The notes: generated by a model from the letters alone, not told the origin. Numbered from the stretch's first letter, positions 1 to 4,829 are shown. The stretch is 9,180 bases of DNA from an uncultured Lachnospiraceae bacterium (GCA_902803155.1 CADCOU010000118.1:1-9180); one strand, 5' to 3'. Translations and numbers: made by a program.

Positions 1-251
1 GAGAGGATAATGAGTCCGCTGACCAGCCAGGACACATAGGCAAGGCAGTAGATGCTGACCCACTCCGGGACGAGCGGGATCATCCGGTCCAGAGGCAGCG
101 AGAGCGTGTGAACGGGCAGATAAGGCAGCAGCAGGCGCGTGGCGTAAAAAGCAAGTACCTGAAAAACAAGCATCAAAGCCAAACATACCCAGACATAAGG
201 CTGAAGCAGTTTTCTCCACCATCTGCCTCCGGCCATATCTGCTGTCGTCAT
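1..251 (-). CDS. PAP2-family membrane phosphatase-like protein, N-terminal part (runs off the window)
   Basis: Only the first 83 codons are present; the 3' part lies beyond base 1. The start ATG (251-249) is preceded by AAGGAG about eight bases upstream. The visible part has a short basic, Trp-rich cytoplasmic start (GGRWWRKLLQ), a first membrane helix (about residues 17-43), a polar loop with a PLDRMIPLVPEWV motif, and the start of a second helix. The phrase Pro-Leu-Asp-x-x-Ile-Pro-x-x-Pro-Glu followed by a helix is what I associate with membrane PAP2 phosphatases of Clostridia, which remove phosphate from lipid substrates such as undecaprenyl or phosphatidyl phosphates. The catalytic KX6RP and SGH motifs would lie in the missing part, so activity cannot be confirmed. 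It follows the YwaF-like gene on the same strand with an 84-base gap and is probably co-transcribed with it. Another multi-pass membrane family remains possible. Confidence 0.6.
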   Translation of the reverse strand, partial: MTTADMAGGRWWRKLLQPYVWVCLALMLVFQVLAFYATRLLLPYLPVHTLSLPLDRMIPLVPEWVSIYCLAYVSWLVSGLIIL

Positions 252-304
252 GTGAACTCTCCTTCTTTCAGTCTGCGGATTCTCTCCATGCAGATTCTCC
301 CCAT
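248..304 (-). other. Possible 18-codon upstream reading frame coupled to the PAP2-like gene
   Basis: In the gap between the YwaF-like and PAP2-like genes an ATG at 304-302 opens an 18-residue frame (MGRICMERIRRLKEGEFT). Its TGA (250-248) overlaps the PAP2-like ATG in an ATGA arrangement, as in translational coupling. It has only a weak purine-rich stretch (GAGAAG) upstream, and its sequence comes largely from a 15-base repeat, so it may be coincidental. It is recorded because the overlap is exact. Confidence 0.2.
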
Positions 305-322
305 GCTGCTTCTCAGCCTGCG
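278..322. repeat. Three degenerate tandem copies of a 15-base unit
   Basis: The copies are gattctctccatgca (278-292), gattctccccatgct (293-307) and the more diverged gcttctcagcctgcg (308-322). The first two differ at two positions. They occupy most of the 84-base gap between the YwaF-like stop and the PAP2-like start and end about 20 bases before the latter's ribosome site. The unit length is a multiple of three. Local slippage duplication is the simplest origin; no function is evident. Confidence 0.6.
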
Positions 323-335
323 GGAATCTGCCGCG

Positions 336-1127
336 TTATTCAGGCTTCTTATTTCCTGCCATGATCTTCTCCACTCCGTCGAAAGCAGCCGTTACAACCG
401 CCATATATACGAGCAGGATCCCGATGCAGGGGATCATGTACAGCAGCGGCACGGGGATCCATCTGTAGAACGTCTCCAGCAGGCCGATCCCTTCCGTTTC
501 CACCGTAAAGAAATAATTGGCCCTCGGATGCAGCCCGCTCCACCGGAGCAGCATGTTCACGCAGAAGACTGCAAGTGCCAGGACAAGCAGAGAAAGCGCC
601 GCTCCGGGCAGATCGGAAAACCGCGGCCGGAACAGTCCATATGTCACCAGCGCCCATCCCGCGATCACGATCATGAAATGTGTTCCGTAGTATCCGAGCA
701 TCCGCGGGATGAGGAGCGAGTATCCGTCAAATCCGTTGCCGGGGATCACGAGGGCCATGAATGCCCCGAGCGGACCGATGAAAAATCCGAAGCACATCAG
801 GGGGCGGCTCTTTCTGATGACTGCGATCGGGATGAGGATCATACTGATATTGCAGAGCTGCAGCGGCAGCTCGCCCCACCAGTTGAATCCCCCCATAGAG
901 GCGGTTGCGGCATTGAACTCCGCATCGAGGGACAGTGCATATTTGTATATGAAAAACCCGATGAATGTCACGACGCACGCTGTGACAAGCACGGTCCTGC
1001 GCGTCTCTTCACTCTTCTTTCTCAGGATCAGGCTCGAAACGACCAGTATCGCGAGGAACAGAAGGGCCACGGTAATAAACAGCGGGTTAAACGGTCTCAT
1101 GATCCAGAAACTGCTCTCAGTATTCAT
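336..1127 (-). CDS. YwaF/TMEM164-family (TIGR02206-type) integral membrane protein
   Basis: A 263-residue protein with about seven hydrophobic helices. I recognise the YwaF family from GELPLQLCNISMILIPIAVI (residues 85-104) and GYYGTHFMIVIAG (145-157), followed by a conserved-looking NYFF (204-207). The bacterial members have no settled function. The eukaryotic relative TMEM164 is reported to be an acyltransferase in ether-phospholipid remodelling that depends on a Cys and a His. Here Cys92 in LPLQLC and His150 in YYGTH occupy what look like the matching places, which I infer rather than align. The ATG at 1127 is chosen because GGAG lies eight bases upstream; an in-frame TTG at 1145 has no ribosome site. 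The gene follows the DUF4097 gene after a 75-base gap containing a promoter-like element and a hairpin, and precedes the PAP2-like gene, so a lipid-related role is plausible. Family fairly sure, biochemical role unknown. Confidence 0.8.
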   Translation of the reverse strand: MNTESSFWIMRPFNPLFITVALLFLAILVVSSLILRKKSEETRRTVLVTACVVTFIGFFIYKYALSLDAEFNAATASMGGFNWWGELPLQLCNISMILIPIAVIRKSRPLMCFGFFIGPLGAFMALVIPGNGFDGYSLLIPRMLGYYGTHFMIVIAGWALVTYGLFRPRFSDLPGAALSLLVLALAVFCVNMLLRWSGLHPRANYFFTVETEGIGLLETFYRWIPVPLLYMIPCIGILLVYMAVVTAAFDGVEKIMAGNKKPE

Positions 1128-1158
1128 CTTCCGGTCTCCATGCAATTACATAAATATG

Positions 1159-1187
1159 GTCTCAGCGGGATATCATCCCACTGAGAC
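1159..1187 (-). terminator. Hairpin after the DUF4097 gene (terminator or 5'-leader hairpin)
   Basis: GTCTCAG (1159-1165) pairs perfectly with CTGAGAC (1181-1187). GGGA (1167-1170) pairs with TCCC (1176-1179) across one C/A mismatch and a five-base loop. On the minus strand the stem is followed by CATATTTATG, which is AT-rich but not a clean U-tract. It sits 16 bases after the DUF4097 stop and is the natural end of the padR operon. It also begins near the start site predicted from the overlapping extended -10, so it could instead be the 5' hairpin of the YwaF-like mRNA. Confidence 0.5.
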
Positions 1188-1189
1188 AC

Positions 1190-1198
1190 ATTATAACA
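1190..1198 (-). promoter_or_regulatory. Extended -10 promoter for the YwaF-like gene
   Basis: On the minus strand the sequence reads TGT TATAAT, a perfect -10 hexamer with the TGn extension, just after the DUF4097 stop codon (1203-1205). No good -35 hexamer lies 16-18 bases upstream, where the sequence is the 3' end of the DUF4097 gene; extended -10 promoters can do without one. The start point would fall near 1183, inside or beside the hairpin at 1159-1187, giving a leader of about 55 bases. This would make the YwaF-like gene independent of the padR operon. Confidence 0.45.
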
Positions 1199-1202
1199 CA
1201 GT

Positions 1203-2012
1203 TTATTCTGCAAACTCTATCTTTATACTTCCGCTTGTTGTGCTTGCGTTCAGTTTTTTGCTTCCCTGATCCGTATTCTTCAGGTTGCAGCTTCCGCTCA
1301 CGACGCTTGCTGTGATCCGGTAGTCGGATTCCTTCCCTGCGATTGTGCCCTTGATGCTCCCGCTGGTGGTCTCCAGGCTGATATCCTCACCGCTGCTGAG
1401 ATTATCCAGCTTGATGGTACCGGAGGTATTGTCCGCTTTTACATTGCCCTGAGCGACGACCTCTGTAAATGAGATGGTTCCCGAAGTATTATTGACCGTA
1501 ATGTCGGAGCCGGATGATACATGATCCAGGGTAATGCTTCCGCTTGTGTTTTCGACCATGACGCTCTTTGCGCCGATCTCCTTCAGGCTGATGCTTCCGC
1601 TGGTATTCTCCACATCCAGGTCTCCCGCAAGATCTTCCGGTACGGTGACCGTCATGACATGCTCAGAGAAGTCGAAGATAAGGGAGAAGGAGAAATGGAA
1701 CCCCTTTTTCTCCTTACGCTTCACCGTCAGTCTGCCGTCGGACTCTTCGATCTCATAGAGCGATTCGTCTTCCTTGTCGGAATAGGTGACGTATGCCTTG
1801 TCGACATCCCCGGTCTGGACGATGATGCTGCCGGACGTCTCTTCGATCCGGATGCTGTCAATGTCATCTTTGCATTCATAAGTTTTTTCCACGTAGTGGT
1901 TGTCTTTTGAATTGAATCCTGTCAACTCTCCTCCCGCAACCATAAAACCTGCGCCAAGAAGTATGGCTCCTATGATGATCATGGCAAGTGCGATACCGAT
2001 TGCATTCTTCAT
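1203..2012 (-). CDS. DUF4097-family beta-repeat protein, membrane-anchored and extracytoplasmic
   Basis: A 269-residue protein with an N-terminal hydrophobic anchor (residues 4-27), then a polar domain built on a repeated motif [E/N/D]-[N/T]-T-S-G-[S/T]-I. Copies begin near residues 58, 135, 154, 174, 194, 214 and 257, with a weaker SVVSGSC at about 237. The 19-20 residue spacing in the central block fits one rung per repeat of a right-handed beta solenoid, as in the DUF4097 (LiaG-like) family. These proteins usually accompany PadR and DUF1700 proteins and are linked to envelope-stress monitoring or surface adhesion, but their biochemical role is unknown. Start codon: GGAGGAG lies six bases upstream. 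It is the third gene of the operon, 37 bases after the DUF1700 gene. Confidence in the family is high and in any function low. Confidence 0.88.
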   Translation of the reverse strand: MKNAIGIALAMIIIGAILLGAGFMVAGGELTGFNSKDNHYVEKTYECKDDIDSIRIEETSGSIIVQTGDVDKAYVTYSDKEDESLYEIEESDGRLTVKRKEKKGFHFSFSLIFDFSEHVMTVTVPEDLAGDLDVENTSGSISLKEIGAKSVMVENTSGSITLDHVSSGSDITVNNTSGTISFTEVVAQGNVKADNTSGTIKLDNLSSGEDISLETTSGSIKGTIAGKESDYRITASVVSGSCNLKNTDQGSKKLNASTTSGSIKIEFAE

Positions 2013-2049
2013 TGCTGTCTCCTCCGTATATTAATTCCTTATACCTGTT

Positions 2050-2658
2050 TTATCTTGCAAATGCGCCTTTGATCTTCCGGAAAGTCAGGCGGATCAGGCG
2101 GATCACTGCCATCCCGAGCCCGCAGAGCGGCTTCCACAGCAGCAGGCACAGCCCTGCCAGGATCAGCGCGCAGCCCCAGGACGCCAGGGACGCTGCCACC
2201 GGGATCCATCCGAACAGTACTGCAAATCCGGCCACGAGGCAGGCGGCTGCAGCGATGCCGAGCGAGAATTCAACCGCAAACAGTGAGATCACGACCGCCC
2301 ACAGAACCACGAACACTGCAAGCAGTACGACAAATCCGGCTGTGAGCAGGGGGAACCACACCGGGAATCCGATGATCGCCAGGATCATCCAGAGCGCACC
2401 GTTGCCCTTTTCCTTTGCCTTCTTGTGACTCTCCTTCACTCTGGCCGTCACCAGATCCGTGATCGGCATGTCCATCCTGGCCTGGCTGACTACCGAATCA
2501 ACCGGCTCCATGGTGGAAACCGCCTGCTCTTCGGTCATCCCGTCTTCCATGCGGTCATCGATCATCTCCGCATAGAATTCCGTCATCTGATCTGCGTTTG
2601 GGATCTCATTTTCGACAAGACTCTGTCTCAGCTGATCCAGATATTCTTTTTTACTCAT
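2050..2658 (-). CDS. DUF1700 (HAAS-domain) membrane protein
   Basis: A 202-residue protein. The N-terminal 60 residues (KKEYLDQLRQSL, EFYAEMIDDRMEDGMTEEQAV, MEPVDSVVSQ) match the short helical HAAS signature of DUF1700 proteins, which are nearly always encoded after a PadR regulator. A charged linker (about 72-86, KESHKKAKEKGNG) leads into a block of about four hydrophobic helices (88-178) and a basic tail (RLTFRKIKGAFAR). It is thought to act in the membrane with PadR and DUF4097 partners, perhaps passing an envelope signal, but this is unproven. The ATG overlaps the padR stop by eight bases, and GAGGGAG within the padR end lies seven bases before it, pointing to translational coupling. Confidence 0.88.
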   Translation of the reverse strand: MSKKEYLDQLRQSLVENEIPNADQMTEFYAEMIDDRMEDGMTEEQAVSTMEPVDSVVSQARMDMPITDLVTARVKESHKKAKEKGNGALWMILAIIGFPVWFPLLTAGFVVLLAVFVVLWAVVISLFAVEFSLGIAAAACLVAGFAVLFGWIPVAASLASWGCALILAGLCLLLWKPLCGLGMAVIRLIRLTFRKIKGAFAR

Positions 2659-2974
2659 GTCTCTGCTCCCTCTCTCTGGAAATATACTGGAAGACTCTTA
2701 CGACTTCTTCCCATTCCTTCATCAGTTCCGTAATGTGGTCTCTTCCGGCATCCGTGATCCGGTAGTACTTCCTGAGGCGCCCGTTGTGTTCCTGGGTGAA
2801 GACGGTCAGCATCTTCGCATTTTCCAGGCGCTTCAGGATCGGATACAGGGTCGACTCGGTAATCGTGATGAATTCATTGATGTCCTTCACCATCTGGTAG
2901 CCGTAGGACTCACCCTGCTCCAGCACTGCCAGTACACAGGCGTCCAGAATCCCTCTTCTGAATTGAGATTCCAT
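2651..2974 (-). CDS. PadR-family transcriptional regulator (short form)
   Basis: A 107-residue DNA-binding protein made of the PadR winged helix-turn-helix (about residues 8-78) and one short C-terminal helix (79-105) for dimer formation, the usual length of the short PadR class. Diagnostic stretches are GILDACVLAVLEQGESYGYQM (8-28), the recognition helix TESTLYPILKRLE (39-51) and the wing RLRKYYRITDAGR (66-78). Members repress their own operon and nearby envelope or efflux genes, with derepression by small ligands or stress. The start ATG (2974) has GAAGGAG about seven bases upstream. It is first in a padR-DUF1700-DUF4097 operon and divergent from the MFS gene. The palindrome at 3103-3123 over its promoter is the likely autoregulatory site. 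The ligand is unknown. Confidence 0.93.
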   Translation of the reverse strand: MESQFRRGILDACVLAVLEQGESYGYQMVKDINEFITITESTLYPILKRLENAKMLTVFTQEHNGRLRKYYRITDAGRDHITELMKEWEEVVRVFQYISREREQRHE

Positions 2975-3069
2975 ACATTTTCTCCTTCTGCGAAGCTTTG
3001 AAACTCTGCAGACCGTATCTCCTCGATGAGAATCCGTTTCGGAAAACCTGTTTCTGAGATCCGATCTGC

Positions 3070-3085
3070 TCGAAAACGTTTTCGA
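3070..3085. promoter_or_regulatory. 16-base perfect palindrome with a CG centre in the padR leader (LacI/CcpA-type operator candidate)
   Basis: TCGAAAACGTTTTCGA is its own reverse complement over 16 bases. The AACGTT core with a central CG is typical of LacI/GalR-family operators. It resembles a CcpA cre site except for C/G where cre has T/A at the outer conserved positions. It lies about 13-28 bases after the predicted padR start point, a place where a bound protein could block elongation. A looser GTTT/AAAC element sits at 3036-3047. The binding protein is not encoded here. Confidence 0.45.
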
Positions 3086-3102
3086 ATACTTCCTTATGCA
3101 CG

Positions 3103-3123
3103 ATACTATATATTACATAGTAT
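3103..3123. promoter_or_regulatory. Likely PadR operator
   Basis: ATACTAT (3103-3109) and ATAGTAT (3117-3123) form a perfect inverted repeat around a seven-base AT-rich spacer. Short AT-rich palindromes with ATACTA-type arms are a known class of PadR-family binding site. It covers the -10 hexamer and much of the spacer of the padR promoter, so binding would exclude RNA polymerase. It is also about 60 bases upstream of the MFS promoter -35, so it could influence both directions. Confidence 0.65.
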
Positions 3124-3133
3124 AATGTGTCAA
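3105..3133 (-). promoter_or_regulatory. padR operon promoter (TTGACA - 17 - TATAGT)
   Basis: On the minus strand a perfect -35 TTGACA (3133-3128) is followed after exactly 17 bases by TATAGT (3110-3105), one mismatch from consensus. The start point should be near 3098, giving a leader of about 124 bases before the padR ATG. Upstream of the -35 is a long A-tract on this strand. This is the strongest sigma-70-type promoter visible in the window. Confidence 0.78.
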
Positions 3134-3138
3134 GGGGT

Positions 3139-3166
3139 ATTTTTCTGTTTTTTTTATTTTTTTAAA
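3139..3166 (-). promoter_or_regulatory. A-tract UP-like element upstream of the padR promoter
   Basis: Read on the minus strand this stretch is nearly all A with two short interruptions, and it starts about six bases upstream of the -35 hexamer. That is where the RNA polymerase alpha subunit contacts UP elements, so it should strengthen the padR promoter. Such a tract also bends DNA. It lies between the padR and MFS promoters. Confidence 0.45.
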
Positions 3167-3180
3167 GCAACATTTTCCGA

Positions 3181-3209
3181 TGTACAAGCAGAGTATTTGG
3201 TGTTATACT
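3181..3209 (+). promoter_or_regulatory. Candidate MFS gene promoter with extended -10
   Basis: TGTACA (3181-3186; four of six to TTGACA), 17 bases, then TATACT (3204-3209; one mismatch) preceded by TG at 3201-3202, an extended -10. The start point would be near 3216, leaving a leader of about 250 bases before the MFS ATG. ATACTGAC at 3205-3212 overlaps the -10; its inverse complement GTCAGTAT recurs at 3293-3300 and TACTGAC again at 3309-3315. Confidence 0.5.
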
Positions 3210-3251
3210 GACGGAAATTCGTGAAAGGAATCTCTCCAGAGAAACTGAGAT

Positions 3252-3272
3252 ATGATCAGGATACGCCATTGA
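3252..3272 (+). CDS. Candidate leader peptide MIRIRH upstream of the MFS exporter
   Basis: A six-codon frame, MIRIRH then TGA, whose stop overlaps the start of the next short frame (TGATG, 3270-3274). It contains Arg-Ile-Arg, the Arg/Lys-X-Arg/Lys pattern at which macrolide-bound ribosomes are known to stall, as in leader peptides ending in RLR before erm and mef genes. A ribosome stalled with the second Arg codon (3264-3266) in its A site would cover 3264-3273, exactly the 5' arm of the long stem ending in five Ts. The ribosome site is weak (purine-rich GAGAAACTGAGAT), so translation is uncertain and chance is possible for so short a frame. Confidence 0.35.
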   Translation: MIRIRH

Positions 3273-3382
3273 TGACCACCGCAGATGAAACTGTCAGTAT
3301 GAGATCTGTACTGACCTTTTGTTTGCGTGCACCGGATCAGATGGCGGTCTTTTTATTCTCCAGACAGGCAGATATACGCTGA
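3272..3382 (+). CDS. Candidate 36-codon second leader peptide
   Basis: The frame opens at the ATG overlapping the MIRIRH stop and runs 36 codons to TGA (3380-3382). It begins MTTADETVSMRSVLTF and ends FLFSRQADIR. AGGA (3258-3261) lies ten bases before the start, a modest ribosome site. An internal ATG at 3299 could also start it. The frame spans two T-tracted hairpins, and its stop codon falls at the loop of the hairpin at 3360-3400, so translating ribosomes would remodel all of them. I know of no homologue. It may act as a leader peptide or be an accident of the structured RNA. Confidence 0.3.
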   Translation: MTTADETVSMRSVLTFCLRAPDQMAVFLFSRQADIR

Positions 3383-3400
3383 TATTCTGCCCCTGTCCGG
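3360..3400 (+). other. Long imperfect hairpin in the MFS leader
   Basis: GACAGG (3363-3368) pairs with CCTGTC (3392-3397), and CAGATAT (3369-3375) pairs with ATATtCTG (3382-3389) with a one-base bulge. CC/GG at 3360-3361 and 3399-3400 may close the base, and the loop is six bases. No T-tract follows, so it is not a terminator. Its 5' arm contains CAGACA, which is complementary to the 5' arm of the next hairpin. Confidence 0.5.
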
Positions 3401-3418
3401 AGATTAATAAAACGGCAT

Positions 3419-3452
3419 CTGTCTGCTGCGTGCAGTCAGGTGTTATTTTTTT
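3419..3452 (+). terminator. Terminator-like hairpin directly before the MFS ribosome site
   Basis: CTGTCTGC (3419-3426) pairs with GCAGTCAG (3432-3439) with one T/T mismatch and a five-base loop. After GTGTTA come seven Ts (3446-3452), immediately followed by the MFS ribosome site GGAGAGAG. A terminator placed inside a leader, rather than after a gene, would be an attenuator. The stem-to-T spacing of six bases is longer than ideal. Confidence 0.4.
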
Positions 3453-3464
3453 GGAGAGAGAATT

Positions 3465-4721
3465 ATGTCAGAAATGAATGAAAAACCGTCCCTGTGGACC
3501 AGGGACTTTACGATCATAACGCTGGGCAGCGTCGTTTCCATGTTCGGAAATGCCATGTCCGGATTTGCCATGAGCCTGATGGTCCTGGATATCTCCCAGT
3601 CCACGCTGCTCTATTCCATTTTTATTGCCATGTATACGCTGCCCCAGCTGTTCATGCCTATTCTGTCAGGGGCGGTTCTGGACCGTTTTTCCAGGAAGAA
3701 AACGATCTATACGCTGGATTTCCTGTCCGCTCTTCTGTACGTCATTATGGCCTGCGTGCTGGCGACAGGATGGTTCTCATTCCCGGTGTTTGCTGTATAC
3801 TGCTTCGTCCTGGGTTCCATCCAGAGTACATACATGGTAGCGTATGAGAGTTTCTATCCGCTGCTGATCAGTGAGGGAAACTACCAGAAGGCATATTCGG
3901 TCGCCAGCGTCCTGGAGACCCTTTCCGCCGTCATGGTGCCGGTTTCCACCTTCCTCTACAAGAGGATCGGACTCTCCCCGCTTCTTGCGGTAAACGGATT
4001 ATGCTTCTTCATCGCCGCGGTCATGGAGACCCGTATCCGCGCGGAAGAAAAGTATATCGAGACACAGAAGGCCACAGAGAGGGAAGACCGGCGTCCGGTC
4101 CGTCAGGTTCTGGATGATACCAGAGAAGGATTCCATTATCTCACGCTTGAAAAAGGGCTTCTGGCCATCGCAGTGTATTTCGTCTTCTCGGCTGTCTGCG
4201 GCGGCGTATCGTCGGTCGTCGTGCTCCCGTATTTCCGGAATACGTTCTCCGACGGAGAATACTGGTTCATGGCCGTCATGGCGTTCTCACTGGCCGGCCG
4301 GGCGATCGGGGGCATGATCCACTACAAAAAACAGATTCCTGCCGCGTTCCGGTACAGGATCGCCCTGACCGTATACGTCGTCATCTCTGTGTGCGAGGGA
4401 ATCTACCTGTTTTTCCCGGTTCCCGTCATGATGCTGCTGTGCTTTATCGTCGGATTCGGCGGAGTTACCAGTTACACCATCCGGATATCGGCAACCCAGA
4501 GCTATGTTCCGGATGAGATGAAGGGACGCTTCAACGGCGCGTTCAACATGCTTTATACCATCGGCGCGCTGATCGGTGAATTCGCAGCCGGAACGATGAC
4601 AGTCATCATGTCGGAGCGGATCGTCCTCATGTCCTCCATGCTGCTCTGCGCACTGGCAGCGCTCATATTTATCGGCGGCGGGAGGAAGCAGGTCTCGGTT
4701 ATCTATAATCGATCCGAGTAG
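3465..4721 (+). CDS. MFS exporter of the MefA-like (drug/H+ antiporter) type
   Basis: A 418-residue inner-membrane transporter with about twelve helices. The MFS motif A loop is clear: GAVLDRFSRKKT at residues 69-80 between helices 2 and 3. A second-half equivalent is PDEMKGRFNGAFN (349-361). A charged central loop (about 189-220, RAEEKYIETQKATEREDRRP) divides the halves. Length and motif layout fit the MefA-like exporters, whose known members expel macrolides or other hydrophobic drugs by proton exchange. The substrate cannot be read from sequence, and siderophore or peptide exporters share the fold. The ATG has GGAG eight bases upstream. It is divergent from padR and preceded by a 250-base leader with short frames and terminator-like hairpins, which suggests drug-inducible expression. 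It stands alone on the plus strand and ends before a hairpin at 4748-4769. Confidence 0.85.
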   Translation: MSEMNEKPSLWTRDFTIITLGSVVSMFGNAMSGFAMSLMVLDISQSTLLYSIFIAMYTLPQLFMPILSGAVLDRFSRKKTIYTLDFLSALLYVIMACVLATGWFSFPVFAVYCFVLGSIQSTYMVAYESFYPLLISEGNYQKAYSVASVLETLSAVMVPVSTFLYKRIGLSPLLAVNGLCFFIAAVMETRIRAEEKYIETQKATEREDRRPVRQVLDDTREGFHYLTLEKGLLAIAVYFVFSAVCGGVSSVVVLPYFRNTFSDGEYWFMAVMAFSLAGRAIGGMIHYKKQIPAAFRYRIALTVYVVISVCEGIYLFFPVPVMMLLCFIVGFGGVTSYTIRISATQSYVPDEMKGRFNGAFNMLYTIGALIGEFAAGTMTVIMSERIVLMSSMLLCALAALIFIGGGRKQVSVIYNRSE

Positions 4722-4747
4722 AGTAACTGTCGTTTTCACCTTGGCAG

Positions 4748-4769
4748 TGCCGCGCCTGGGTACGCGGCA
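4748..4769 (+). terminator. Hairpin after the MFS gene
   Basis: TGCCGCG (4748-4754) pairs perfectly with CGCGGCA (4763-4769) around an eight-base loop, followed by GTTTC. The stem is strong but the T-tract is short, so termination may be weak. A ten-base direct repeat CGGCAGTTTC (4765-4774 and 4782-4791) begins inside its 3' arm. Confidence 0.45.
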
Positions 4770-4829
4770 GTTTCAGGGTATCGGCAGTTTCCGGATAACC
4801 ACACGACATAATACTGAACAATACAGGAA

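Larger units (their letters stand above)
3216..3464 (+). ncRNA. Structured 5' leader of the MFS exporter, probable attenuator
   Basis: About 250 bases separate the candidate promoter from the gene. Structures visible in order are: (a) CGCCATTGAT (3264-3273) pairing with ATCAgATGGCG (3336-3346), ten pairs with one bulge, followed by five Ts (3350-3354); (b) nested inside, GTCAGTA/TACTGAC (3293-3299/3309-3315) followed by CTTTTGTTT; (c) a long hairpin at 3360-3400; (d) a hairpin at 3419-3439 followed by seven Ts. CAGACA (3361-3366) can instead pair with TGTCTG (3420-3425), which would open both (c) and (d). Two short reading frames (3252-3272 and 3272-3382) run through structures (a) to (c). 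I do not recognise a known riboswitch class. The layout fits translation-dependent attenuation, but this is inference from pairing by eye. Confidence 0.5.

Noticed and set aside
1128..1145. TTG start at 1145 for the YwaF-like gene
   Set aside because: No ribosome site precedes it; GGAG lies eight bases before the ATG at 1127.
108..1184. 358-codon plus-strand open frame opposite the YwaF-like gene
   Set aside because: Its translation is rich in His, Arg, Gln and Asp with no membrane or domain pattern, and it covers two genes and their spacer. The minus-strand frame has family motifs and a ribosome site.
3121..3126. Plus-strand TATAAT as an MFS promoter -10
   Set aside because: No -35-like hexamer lies 16-18 bases upstream and there is no TG extension. 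The bases are part of the padR palindrome and promoter on the other strand.
2910..3211. Short open frames in the padR-MFS gap (2910-3101 minus, 3026-3211 plus)
   Set aside because: They overlap the promoter, operator and leader signals, lack ribosome sites and show no protein-like composition.
3245..3270. CTGAGA followed by GATCAGGATACGCCA, recalling the thi-box (TPP) riboswitch
   Set aside because: The conserved GGGG-type 5' segment, the ACC helix and the GCGTAGGGAA ending are absent, spacing is wrong, and the gene downstream is an efflux pump rather than a thiamin gene.
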